Below, in pieces: positions 49,538-57,516 of a stretch of DNA of 64,000 nucleotides. The notes beneath the pieces were generated by a model. The model did no database searches. It was not told the DNA's origin and worked only from the letters and a program-made list of their open reading frames with translations. Made by a program: the position numbers and the translations under genes. The stretch's first letter is position 1. Each line of letters begins with the position of its first letter. Source of the stretch: Macropodus opercularis (Eukaryota > Chordata > Actinopteri > Anabantiformes > Osphronemidae); NCBI GenBank assembly GCA_030770545.1, contig CM061098.1, positions 7,148,001-7,212,000 of the forward strand, in the 5' to 3' direction.

Positions 49538-50655
49538 TTAAAGTTGACCAATGATGAGAATAAAATGACAAATGACAATCTATAAAGTATTAGTATATAG
49601 TGTTTTTGTAATGATGCTTTTCTCCAATGCAGTTCACTACACAAGGCCTGTTATCATTTTGGGCCCAATGAAGGACAGAGTAAATGATGACCTCATTTCT
49701 GAGTTTCCCCACAAGTTTGGCTCGTGTGTTCCCCGTGAGTTCACCACACATACACCAGATTTAACTCTAAATGCAACGACGGTGGCAAAAGTAAACTTGT
49801 TCCGTTCCCCTCCGCAGACACGACTCGTCCAAGGCGAGAGAACGAGACTGACGGCCAGGACTACCACTTCGTGGCCTCGCGAGAGCAAATGGAGAAAGAC
49901 ATTCAGGATAACAAGTTCATTGAGGCTGGCCAGTTCAATGAGAACCTCTACGGGACGAGCATCTTGTCTGTCAGAACTGTGGCTGAGAGGGTAGGTGCCT
50001 TGGCTCTGGTTTGGCGTCTGCTACAGCAAAAATAAGATGTGTAGTCAACCTTTCCATATTATTTACAGTAAAACCATGTTGTGTCCTACTTGTATGACAA
50101 AATCAAAACCTTTAGTATTTTTTGAATGAATGAACACCATATACCTACAGGGGAAACACTGCATTCTGGATGTGTCTGGGAACGCCATAAAACGACTGCA
50201 GCAAGCACAACTTTATCCGATTGCCATCTTTATTAAACCAAAATCTATTGAAGCTCTAATGTGAGTTTGATGCTTTGTCCACGTTGTATTGAAGATCTCA
50301 TTAGATGCGTTATATGCATATGTGATACTAACCAGAACCGTCTCTGTCTTTTAGGGAAATGAATAAGAGGCAGACATATGAGCAGGCCAATAAAATCTTT
50401 GACAAGGCAGTTAAACTGGAGCAAGACTTTGGAGAGTATTTCACAGGTTTGGAGCTACTCTGTAACAGAAAACATTTTATGTAGATGAAGTCTTTGTTGT
50501 GATTTCTTCAACAAATGTGTGTGTATATAAATACTTTTGTGTTTCCAGCTATTGTACAGGGTGACTCACTAGAGGAGATCTACAACAAAATCAAGCTAAT
50601 CATTGAGGAGCAGTCTGGCCCCTACATCTGGATCCCCTCCACAGAGAAGCTCTGA
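11065..50655 (+). CDS. dlg3: Disks large homolog 3 (SAP102), canonical isoform, 19 coding exons
   Basis: Membrane-associated guanylate-kinase scaffold that clusters NMDA-type glutamate receptors and adhesion proteins at excitatory synapses and cell junctions. Exons: 11065-11430, 28739-28789, 29809-29933, 30277-30446, 30736-30872, 31457-31601, 32263-32407, 37990-38146, 38720-38822, 43905-44019, 46220-46396, 46503-46578, 47877-47922, 48875-48925, 49633-49734, 49818-49990, 50151-50260, 50355-50446, 50549-50655. They total 2448 nt (815 residues plus TGA), close to mammalian SAP102 at about 817. All junctions are GT-AG and phases agree. Approximate domains: PDZ1 133-221, PDZ2 228-316, PDZ3 384-464, SH3 505-575, GK 625-800. 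The MHKHHHCCKC start, the IESNR-DFPGLSDD hook and the EKL C-terminus identify SAP102 rather than PSD-95, PSD-93 or SAP97. The ATG at 11065 was chosen because the conserved N-terminus begins there and no upstream in-frame ATG was seen. Optional exons are listed separately. Confidence 0.96.
15862..15892. repeat. (CA)n microsatellite
   Basis: About 15 uninterrupted CA units inside the large dlg3 intron. Confidence 0.9.
22650..22691. repeat. (TCCA/TCCG)n tetranucleotide repeat
   Basis: Interrupted four-base repeat (tccatccatccattcgtccg and following) in the large dlg3 intron. Confidence 0.85.
28275..28328 (+). CDS. dlg3: dlg3 optional exon I1 (18 residues)
   Basis: 54-nt exon, phase 0 to 0, after a TTCGCAG acceptor and before TAT|GTAAGT. 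It encodes ANPPPIIVNADSLDAGPY, matching the ANPPPVLVNTDSLETPTY exon of DLG1 and the ANSPPVIVNTD exon of PSD-95. In mammalian SAP102 an 18-residue N-terminal insert called I1 is alternatively spliced, and the length and position fit. It can follow either the L27-type exon (5280-5384) or the MHKH exon, so it is probably constitutive in the long form and optional in the short one. Confidence 0.88.
28739..30446 (+). CDS. dlg3: dlg3 exons encoding PDZ1
   Basis: Three exons: 28739-28789 (17 residues, VNGSDGMYKYEEIILER), 29809-29933 and 30277-30446. The carboxylate-binding loop reads NSGLGFSIAGG, and the following GIFITKIIPGGAAAMDGRL and VNEVDVSEVVHSRAVEAL blocks are essentially those of vertebrate SAP102. 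PDZ1 binds C-terminal motifs such as those of NMDA-receptor GluN2 subunits. The donor at 30447 (AAAG|GTCTGA) is weak but is the only one that keeps the frame into PDZ2. The introns 28790-29808 and 29934-30276 show nothing recognisable. Confidence 0.96.
30736..31601 (+). CDS. dlg3: dlg3 exons encoding PDZ2
   Basis: Exons 30736-30872 and 31457-31601. The loop GLGFSIAGGIGNQHIPGD is completed across the 30446/30736 junction. It is followed by IYITKIIEGGAAQKDGRL and QDVRHEEAVAALKNTSDMVY, as in SAP102. PDZ2 binds C-terminal peptides of receptors and channels. The second exon also carries the start of the PDZ2-PDZ3 linker (HLNDMYAPPDYSS) and ends in phase 1 at AGCA|GTACGT. The intron 30873-31456 (584 bp) shows nothing recognisable. 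Confidence 0.96.
32263..32407 (+). CDS. dlg3: dlg3 PDZ2-PDZ3 linker exon
   Basis: 145-nt exon (phase 1 to 2), acceptor CTCCAG, donor ACAAG|GTAGGT. It encodes the proline-rich linker with MVDNHVSHNYMG and RYSPVPRHMLGEEDFTR, matching DNHISHN and RYSPIPRHMLAEEDFTR of mammalian SAP102. It joins the PDZ3 exon at 37990 directly (FTR-EPRK) or the optional cassette at 33132. Confidence 0.95.
33132..33257 (+). CDS. dlg3: Candidate optional dlg3 cassette in the PDZ2-PDZ3 linker (42 residues)
   Basis: 126-nt open segment flanked by CCCCACAG and AGCAG|GTACTA, entering and leaving in phase 2, so it can be inserted between the exons at 32263 and 37990 without changing frame. It encodes SRAEPIYSVIHKSGD and then a Pro/Ser/Cys-rich tail. 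The start resembles PPEPVYSTVNKLCDKP, the linker insert found in PSD-93 (DLG2) at the same position. It carries a tyrosine in a PIYSV context that could be phosphorylated. The acceptor is a tandem CAGCAG, so a 123-nt version without one residue is also possible. Such an insert is not part of the standard mammalian SAP102 sequence that I know. Expression is unproven. Confidence 0.72.
33258..37989. other. dlg3 intron before PDZ3; no gene seen
   Basis: No further exon homologous to the rest of the PSD-93 linker insert was found here. The only clear feature is a TG-repeat at 37219-37249. Short open frames are unremarkable. A poly-pyrimidine tract with several T/C runs precedes the PDZ3 acceptor at 37988. 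Confidence 0.55.
37219..37249. repeat. (TG)n microsatellite
   Basis: About 15 TG units in the intron before the PDZ3 exon. Confidence 0.9.
37990..38822 (+). CDS. dlg3: dlg3 exons encoding PDZ3
   Basis: Exons 37990-38146 (donor TCG|GTGAGT) and 38720-38822 (donor GAAG|GTAAAG). They encode EPRKVLLHKGSTGLGFNIVG, EGIFVSFILAGGPADLSGEL and RNATHEQAAAALKRAG, the near-invariant PDZ3 of DLG proteins. PDZ3 binds neuroligin- and SynGAP-type C-termini in mammals. The intron between them (38147-38719) holds nothing recognisable. Confidence 0.96.
39260..40330. promoter_or_regulatory. dlg3: CpG-rich block in the post-PDZ3 intron: probable internal promoter
   Basis: About 1.1 kb that is markedly richer in G+C and CpG than the surrounding AT-rich intron. 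It contains an inverted CCAAT box (ATTGG, 39313-39317), a GC box (GGGGGCGGGGC, 39334-39344), a perfect CRE (TGACGTCA, 40148-40155), an E-box (CACGTG, 40182-40187) and a second CRE-like TGACGTCC (40186-40193). A good donor, AAAG|GTGAGA, lies at 39686/39687, so a non-coding first exon ending there could splice to the exon at 43905. The first downstream ATG would be in frame at 43949, giving a protein with only SH3-HOOK-GK. An antisense or unrelated non-coding transcript is the main alternative. Confidence 0.6.
40331..43904. other. dlg3 intron between internal CpG block and SH3 region; no gene seen
   Basis: AT-rich intron with small open frames and an A-run near 41405-41414. No exon resembling a DLG protein or another family was found. 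The polypyrimidine tract TTTGTTTCTGTTTCAG precedes the exon at 43905. Confidence 0.55.
43905..44019 (+). CDS. dlg3: dlg3 PDZ3-SH3 linker exon
   Basis: 115-nt exon (phase 1 to 2) encoding YSRFESKIHDLREQMMNSS, then MSSGSGSLRTSEKRSLYVR, matching the conserved linker of SAP102 and PSD-93. Two adjacent in-frame ATGs (43949 and 43952) could start a short SH3-GK product from an internal promoter. The next intron (44020-46219, 2.2 kb) contains an AT-repeat at 45290-45322 and nothing else recognisable. Confidence 0.95.
45290..45322. repeat. (TA)n microsatellite
   Basis: Run of TA dinucleotides, interrupted once near 45299, in the intron before the SH3 exon. Confidence 0.88.
46220..46578 (+). CDS. dlg3: dlg3 exons encoding SH3 and first half of HOOK
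   Basis: Exon 46220-46396 encodes RALFDYDRTRDSCLPSQGL, GDILHVINASDDEWWQAR and GVIPSKK, the SH3 domain of SAP102. Exon 46503-46578 encodes VEKKERARLKTVKFHNRAGM and IESNR, the basic HOOK segment between SH3 and GK, which in MAGUKs is a calmodulin- and protein 4.1-binding region and supports the intramolecular SH3-GK contact. It ends in phase 0 at AGG|GTAAGT and must join one of two alternative hook exons. Confidence 0.95.
47122..47221 (+). CDS. dlg3: Alternative dlg3 hook exon with RKK-FSRKFPFYK-like motif
   Basis: 100-nt exon (phase 0 to 1) between ACAAGCAG and GAAC|GTGAGT. It encodes VKVKRKKSFNLSRKFPFYK followed by an acidic tail ending DLVESE. The basic part matches the KRKKSFIFSRKFPFYKNK hook insert of DLG1/DLG2 (called I3 in SAP97, linked to protein 4.1 binding). 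Its phases are the same as those of the DFPGLSDD exon at 47877, so it substitutes for it. The acceptor is a tandem AAGCAG, so one extra Gln is possible. Spliced to the I2 exon it reads SE-QCLTSNTSDSESS, like DQHVTSNASDSESS of DLG1. Use in transcripts is not shown. Confidence 0.78.
47877..47922 (+). CDS. dlg3: Alternative dlg3 hook exon (DFPGLSDD type)
   Basis: 46-nt exon (phase 0 to 1), acceptor CACCTAG, donor TTGA|GTAAGT. It encodes DFPGLSDDFYGSKSL, nearly identical to the DFPGLSDDYYGAKNL hook segment of standard mammalian SAP102. It is the exon expected in the canonical protein and is mutually exclusive with the exon at 47122. Confidence 0.93.
48645..48686 (+). CDS. dlg3: dlg3 optional exon I2 (14 residues)
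   Basis: 42-nt exon (phase 1 to 1), acceptor TTTTACAG, donor TTCAA|GTGAGT. It encodes CLTSNTSDSESSS plus split codons at both ends, matching the HVTSNASDSESS segment of other DLG proteins. Mammalian SAP102 has an alternatively spliced 14-residue insert I2 between SH3 and GK, which agrees in length and place. It is serine/acidic-rich, with several potential casein-kinase sites. Confidence 0.87.
48875..50655 (+). CDS. dlg3: dlg3 exons encoding the guanylate-kinase-like domain and C-terminus
   Basis: Exons 48875-48925, 49633-49734, 49818-49990, 50151-50260, 50355-50446 and 50549-50655 (TGA at 50653-50655). Blocks seen include RPVIILGPMKDRVNDDLISE, FPHKFGSCVPHTTRPRR, QDYHFVASREQMEKDIQDNK, KHCILDVSGNAIKRLQQAQL and SGPYIWIPSTEKL. 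The nucleotide-binding loop reads GPMKDR instead of the GxxGxGK of true guanylate kinases, so this is the usual inactive protein-binding GK of MAGUKs, which recognises phosphorylated partners such as GKAP/SAPAP. All splice sites are GT-AG. Confidence 0.96.
49510..49538. repeat. (TA)n microsatellite
   Basis: About 14 TA units in the intron just upstream of the first main GK exon. Confidence 0.88.
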
Positions 50656-53600
50656 GCTCCCTGCCGTCCCCTCTGCAACGCTGCAGAGCTCCCTTCCTGC
50701 CTCCCAGAGAACCCACCCAGTCTCAAATAGTCCCCCTGCCCCTCCTCACCAACTTTTTGCAGATATGTTTCATATCAAGTTTTAGTGTCATCATTATGTT
50801 ACTCTAAATGAAAAAGAAGTCTTATCACCATTACTGTGACTGTTCACACCCCTGCATGAGTTTCTCAACAAATCCATTCAAGACTGGAAATGCCATTCCA
50901 AAGGAATTTGTCAAATGAAAACAAAAGGGAAAAGAAATGACTCCTTTTGTGAACTGGGACTGACTGAAGATCAGAATGTTTTACAGACATGGAAGAGAGG
51001 CATTGGGATTCAAATAGAAGTGGCAGGGGAACAGAGACTAATCATACCAAGTTGGAACACTTTGTAAATGTTCATCAAATCACATTTTAAAAGACGGGAA
51101 AGATGAGAAGTTGAAGACCACTCAAGGGTTTTTTTCTTTTCTAAAAAGACTGGATAAAATCAAGCCCTGCTGATGGTACTGTTCACGGAGTCGTCTCTCT
51201 TGTTTATAATGACTGAGGAGATTAGTGGAGGAGCCTACAAACTGGTGATCTATTTATCACAAACCAGCTTGCTGTTTGGTCATCTCCCAGTTGTCTGTGC
51301 TGCAGCTGATAACGACGTCTTGGGAGACGGATCAAGAGGAAGAAATGCGTTGTGAATCTATACATTTATATTATGAAATCACAAGTTAATGATAAAATCC
51401 TACTGAGATTTTACTACATATTAAAAACTACACATTTTACACTTCACTAGAATTGTCAATTTGGAGGGCTGTTAGACTTCATATTTTTCTTTCCTCCTTC
51501 GTGGGATTATTTTGCTTGTGGTTTTTAGCTGCTCTGTGTAAAGGACGGGGGTAGAGAAGTGTAACCGGGCTCTCTGCAAAACACCAAACTGCCTTACATC
51601 AAATACAAATTCTGTTTTGTGACTACCTGTTGTCTGTGAGGGAGGCTGCACATGATTCACAAGAGGAAACATTCTCATCTTTCCCGCCTTTTTTTGGTGT
51701 CCTCCAACTGCCAGGGAGGCCTGACTTTAGTGCAATAGATATAAAAAAGTCTCACCTCTGTGGGCACCTTTTCTCCCCTGTATTTTAACTTTTTCTTTTT
51801 TTGTGAAATTCGGCCATTTAATTCCGATTTGGACAGCCAGAGCCTCCTAACTCATGTTGAGCAGCAGACCACCCTATTACACTCTCTGCCTTCCAAGAGG
51901 ATTCTCTTCTGATTAAATGGTCACATGGTACTGTCCTATCTGCCACCGTGATGGTGGCCTTAAAACGGGTAGAACAAGACAATAATTGTATTGGATGTCC
52001 TAACAATTAAAGAGTCAGTATAACCTGTTTTGGATTGTCCCCCTGTGCCCCTACCAAAAACACTAAAGTTGGGTTTGATTAAACCTGTATGCTTTGTGTA
52101 TCTATAAACATAAATTCTTGACAAATCTGTTGTTGGCAGGTGCTGGAGCACTGTGTTGAGCTGTTTAGTGTGTCTGGGGGGAGCTAGACCAGGATCAGGA
52201 ATCGTAACGTACAGATACCATTTCCTCTGTGACTGAAGAGCTAAGTTTGGGCAATGACGCACAGTTCATAGCATGAACAAGTACAAGCAGTTGCAGTACT
52301 GTTGTTTGGTTAAAGCCGTTTTCAACAGAAGCGTGTAGTCAGGTTGGATTATGCGTCGTCTCTTTTCCTTGAGGCGGGAGCTTGTTCAAGGCCATCTGTC
52401 TTGCAACCTCTCTGCTATTTTGGCATCACAAGGTTTGAACTAACCTGAGTGACCCTGCCGTGCAGATCTGGGCACCGTATGTAAATGCGTCTGAAGGAGG
52501 ACTACTGTGGCCCCCGATGCTGTGAACGTTCTCGCTCTCCTCCTCAGCTTTTTTTTTTCTCTTTCTTCTGAGGAGTGCAAAGGATTTTTTCCCCTCCTCA
52601 GAGAGCCAGACCCAACAGGAAGTGGTAACCGAGACCTTTGGGTCCCCTACTCTCTCCCACCCACAGAGCACCTGTACCTGCAGGCATTTTCTGAACAGGT
52701 GTGCACACCTGCCAGGCAACACTGCTAAACCAGCTGTCATTACCTGTGTCAAACCAGAGTTCAGGGAATAACCGAAGGGAACAGAGCCATTTATAAACTG
52801 CTTGCAGACTGTTTCAAAGGGTGTGGTAGCTGTACAATGTAAATAAGCCCTCAGCAGATCCCCCTCACCTGTGCTTCATGCATGTGTGAATCAAACTGGG
52901 ACAAATATGTTTTATAGACCACAAATGTCAGGTAAGTAAAGTTTGAGCTACTCTTGAGATATAATTTCCATACAAATGTGCTGCATTGTCGGTATTTCTC
53001 TACAAATGCCTATTGGAACATTTAACTAGTCAGTTGGGGAATCAGTTGCCTCAAGTAGGGCCTGTCTACATGTGATTTCTTGTGGAACGTGTCTGGGTGT
53101 ATAGAGTTTAAAAAATATATTGTAAAATAATTTAAAAAGAGATGCAGACAGAAACCTACACAGTATCACAGAATCCAGGAGCATTGATCAATACATCATT
53201 AGAAGTTTAGACTTGGTCCTCTCTGGTGTTTAGTTGAAATACAGCTGACTGTTAACGTGTGTGGTATTCATACCTCAGTCAGCCATGTCAAAGCCCAAAG
53301 AACTTGATTTCATTTTACTCTTTCCTTTCAGGTCGTGCTATATAACAAGATGGAACCTGAATGCCTCTGTGTGTGTATAACTGATGAGGGTCTTTGTTCT
53401 GAGAGAAATGACATATATGCTTTTATTTTTTGGGTGGGGAGGGGGTCAGGGTTCTTGTTTGTACTTTTGGGTGATGATGTTTATGTTATAGCACATCTGT
53501 GCAGTAAGTGCTTGCAAACATGAACCCTTTGATTGTACAGTAGTTTCCTTCCTGTCACTGCAGGTGGTACAGCAAGGACGCTTGGCCTCATGGTCTTCCT

Positions 53601-53705
53601 GTCCTAGTCATGAGGGAACAGTCCTGCAACTTTTGTTTGGGTTTTATTTTGGGACTTGACAAGAGTTTATTTGTTTGAAAATAAAATATGTGACTCAGTT
53701 ATGAT
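50656..53705 (+). other. dlg3: dlg3 3' UTR (about 3 kb)
   Basis: Runs from the TGA at 50653 to the first strong AATAAA on the + strand near the gene end (53680-53685). No long coding frame is present. It contains a Pumilio-type motif TGTAAATA (52838-52845), several T-rich and ATTTA-containing stretches, and a T-run near 52549-52559. The exact cleavage site is inferred, about 15-25 nt after the signal. Unspliced 3' UTRs of this size are usual for DLG genes. Confidence 0.75.
53680..53685 (+). terminator. dlg3: dlg3 poly(A) signal AATAAA
   Basis: Canonical hexamer after a T-rich stretch, followed by a GT/T-rich downstream element near 53698-53725. It is the last such signal before the convergent tex11 gene. 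Confidence 0.7.
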
Positions 53706-53814
53706 TTTTTGATGTGCTTGTTATTCCACTCTAACTGACTGGCTTTAAAAATAACCAAATTATTAGAATTACTAAAACATTTCCAATAAGACTCTCTTAT
53801 CCTTTATTCTAACC

Positions 53815-53820
53815 TTTATT
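53815..53820 (-). terminator. tex11: tex11 poly(A) signal AATAAA (second copy at 53803-53808)
   Basis: On the minus strand AATAAA occurs at 53820-53815 and again at 53808-53803, about 190 bp after the tex11 stop codon. A third copy (54009-54004) overlaps the stop codon itself (GAATAAAAC). Which one is used is not known; the distal pair is more likely because the first would leave almost no 3' UTR. Confidence 0.6.
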
Positions 53821-54004
53821 AGGAAGGAATGTAGATTTAGGTGGACTGAAACCAAAAACCAGGCCCGAACAACCCAGGAACAAATGTGGCATGTCTTAAC
53901 CACTAGACAACGCCTTGTCAAACATTAAGAAAAACACGCTTTCCAACAAGCTAGTTCAATTCAAATTCATAGGCTTTTAACATTATATAGACGTGCTCCC
54001 AGTT

Positions 54005-57000
54005 TTATTCTTCCATGTTGATGGTGTTCTTCGCTTTGTCCAACCTGTCCAGGATTTCACTGTAGAGATCAGACATCTGTAGGTTCACAAAAAACAACTG
54101 TATGACATGAATGTACATGTGACGGTTTCTTTTGCTTCATCCTTTCAGTTCCCTCCCCATTAGTCTTGTACCTGGACCTCATAGCTCTCCTTCAGGGATC
54201 CCAGGTAGCGGATGAAGCTCATGGCAAGGCCACACCACTTTTCAGCCTCTGGATACTGAGCCAGGCTGTACAGTAATATGCCTGTGTTCCAAGCTCGAGT
54301 CAGCAGCCACAAAGTCTCCATCTCTGGGAAGTCATCTGGCTACAGGGAAGAGCAGGAAGATGCTCAAAGGCCTTTTAACAGAGACCACCTGGGCGACTCA
54401 CTCGAACCGAATGTGTGGAAGAATCTGTTTTTAGAGGGTAAAGCCTCTGTGTAACTTTCAACCAATCCTCTTCGGTGCTGCTTTTTCACCTTTACTAAGC
54501 CTTATGAGTCTTTAACAGACCGTAAATAAACACCAAGGTCTACAATTTCTAAAGTTTCATATAAAGTTAACAAGACTTTAATCTTGGGCTTTAACTTTGA
54601 TCCAAAGGATTCCACATCTTTTGAGTAATAACCAAATATGAAAGGGGGAAATATGCAGTGCCTCTAAAGCAGAGTAATGTCTCAGTAATTTGATGCTTCT
54701 TTCAGAGCTGCAGCTCACCGGCAGTATGATGACTTGTACGGCACATTACCATTCAAATTGGCAGGAAGGGGGTGGTGAATGAAAGCATCTGCTAATTGAA
54801 GTGCAACTGAAAGCCCATTGATAAAAAGAGGCTTCTAGAACAGCAGGCAGGCATGGAGTGGAAGAGAGGGGGTTAATTATATAGCAAGGAGCAGCTCTGT
54901 TGGAGGGAACAGGAGGTGGGAGCCAAGGGATAGTGATGTGTGATTGGCGCTGACTCACTGCGGCTGCAATGATGGACAGGGCCTCCTCATAGTAGCCCCA
55001 CACCTCCTCGAGCACATGGGCCTCCACTTCTGTCACACCACTTGGGAGGGACAGCTTGATAAGACTGTGAACGCACTTGCTAAAACCCAAAGACAATCAC
55101 ATAAGCATCTTTTCATTTTAATAAGCACTGGGTTGTTAATGAAATATCAAGGGTGTTTTCATGCAGAATAATTGGTATGCCTGCAGCGGGCCAGGTCGGA
55201 TTGTGGTTGTTTCTTGTGCAGGGAGAGCGCAGCCCTCAAGGCCTTCTTACACAGCAGAGGGAAGTGGGCTGGAGGCTCCATGGCTAAGGCTACACAGAAG
55301 AACATACCTGGATATCGCTAATGCAGTAATACAATATGTCTGTGTCTTTAGGCAATTTAGCAGCTTTTCTTTTACCTGCAACAGTCTCTAGCACTTTGGT
55401 ATCAACACGTTCAAGCTCCAGGACTGACTCCAGTACTGTTTCCAGCTTGGGGTCATTCAGCTTAGCACGAGCTTCAAATTCATACAGCAGCAGCAGTGTG
55501 TCTGTCGGGTCCATTGGGAAGTTTCCTGTAAGTACATGTACTTGATTATTAAATATATATATATATTAAATATGTACTTGTTTACCTTTCTTTCATGAAA
55601 GACTAATTTTGCTGCTCTTTAATCTGAACAATGTTTAACTTCTTCAGTTTTTTCTTTTTTTATCATTCATATATAGGGTACCGGATGCTTTCAGGCTTTT
55701 CCAGACTTCCCAACAGATCTGAATGTGCTCCAAAGCCTGAGTCAGCTCCTCAGTCTGTGTTCAACAGAAAACAAGCATTCTGGATTCATCATTGCCATCT
55801 AGTGTTCAGTTCCTCTTAACAGACAGAAGGGATTAAAGTGAAACACCTACACCAGCACCAATAATGAGGTTAGTCGCCTCTCCTGTCCACTGGTTTTGTT
55901 AAATTTCCATCCATGTGGATAAGAGTGTGCTAAATGTAAGAGATGGGCAGGGGGAGTGAGTGGCACACCTGAGCAGAGTGAGACTTCCTGCAGAGCTCCA
56001 AGGATGCAGCAGCAGCCATTAGTAGGCAAGTCTTCTGGCCCATAAGCAGCGTGCGATCAGGAGGGCACAGCTGGGAGAGCTGTGGGTTCACACAAGCATA
56101 CTAACAAACTAAGGCATGATAGTGCAGAACTGAACTATACTTCTTTTTATTGCAGTAATGTATTTGTTCAGACCTAGACAAATATAGTGACCTGTGAGCT
56201 TAAACCCAAGACAACTACAAAATGTGTAGCAGCAAAGAAGTGGAAAAACATTTCCCTTCATTCAACAAGCATGTTTGATGATTTCATTTGTTTCATGGAC
56301 CCTGGGTCCCAACATCCCAAAGCTGCTGCTTTTAGATTTGAAACCAATGTGTATCCTTGTAAAGAATACACTCTTTTTTAATCCATATCCATGCACTGTA
56401 GATATCAATTAACTCACCTGACAAAGCTAATAAGACCACTTGCCTGGTAAGAGAGTACAAAGAAATCCCTCATTTTGTCAGGGCTGCTCTCACACTGCAG
56501 AGCCGAGTTCCAAGCTGCAACAAGGACAAACACACACACACAAAGAAATGAAGGTGCTGCAAGATTTTAAGTGATAGCACAGTGTGTCAGATTAAAGTGA
56601 CAAGGAGAGACAAAGCCTTAGTACCAATCTTCCTGAACCAGTTAGCTTCCTCTGTATGCTGGTCCACAGTCAACCCAGACTGATGAGAAACTTTCTGCAG
56701 AGCTACAGTAAAACAAAGGAAAAGAATTTCTGAAACTAGAAACTCACCGAGCACGTTAACCCCCTGTTCTATACTGTAAGTGCTCACCCATTTTCAGATA
56801 TGACAGCAGGATGTCCACGTTCACATTCCTACATTGAATAATGATGGTAAATGTAAAAGCAATGTTCTTACTACTACAATATGTGATACAATATGTCCCT
56901 CTCACCTTCTTTCATCCTCTGATTTTTCTATTGTGGTGAGCACAAGCCGAACCAAACACCTACAAAAAGATGAATGGAGGAGCTCATACTGACCTCCTTT

Positions 57001-57516
57001 CTTTCACCTACTGACTGTTTTATACAGAGACACACTTTCAGAAGAGAAGCAATGAAATATAGGTCAGTGGATCACAGAGGTGTATGTAAAACGACCAGGC
57101 TTGCTACAATCTCTCAGCACATAAGCCTCGTCTTCTAAATGTTGTCGCTTTATGTGTGAAACTCTACCATTATGTTGTGTTTACAAAGTCTCAACACTGA
57201 ATATTTCCAAATGTTTCAAATAGATATTTCTTAATATCAAAACATTTGTATATCTTAGATCTCCTGACAAAATATTGATTCAAACTAAATAAGAAAAACA
57301 TATAAAAAATTATGCTCACGTCCTTATACAGCATTTACATTTATTACTTTTTGGGAAAATCCTTTAAAAAAACCTTTGCTGTTGTTTTTTTTTAGGAAAA
57401 TATTTTATTTTAGTAGTAAAGTTGTCAAACCTGAGAGCAGTGAGAACCTGAGCATCATCTTTGGAGTTTTCACACAAACTCTCCAAGGCTTTCATGGCAA
57501 TGTCCTCCTGTTCATT
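54005..57516 (-). CDS. tex11: tex11 exons 18-29: C-terminal region (residues 532-908)
   Basis: Blocks matching human TEX11 include DDAQVLTALR, TEEANWFRKIAWNSALQC, KMRDFFVLSYQLSQLCPPD, QKTCLLMAAAASLE, LLLLYEFEARAKLNDPKLE, ALAMEPPAHFPLLCKKAL, KCVHSLIKLSLPSG and LEEVWGYYEEAL. The last two exons give RAWNTGILLYSLAQYPEAEK, WCGLAMSFIRYLGSLKESYE and a short tail ending NTINMEE. Two GC-AG introns lie in this block (donors at 56443 and 55180). The introns 56960-57430, 57517-58071 and 54340-54958 are AT-rich and otherwise empty. Confidence 0.92.

Noticed and set aside
51173..51355. 60-codon open frame in the dlg3 3' UTR
   Set aside because: Short, starts with a non-ATG codon, no similarity, and lies downstream of the stop in an unspliced UTR.
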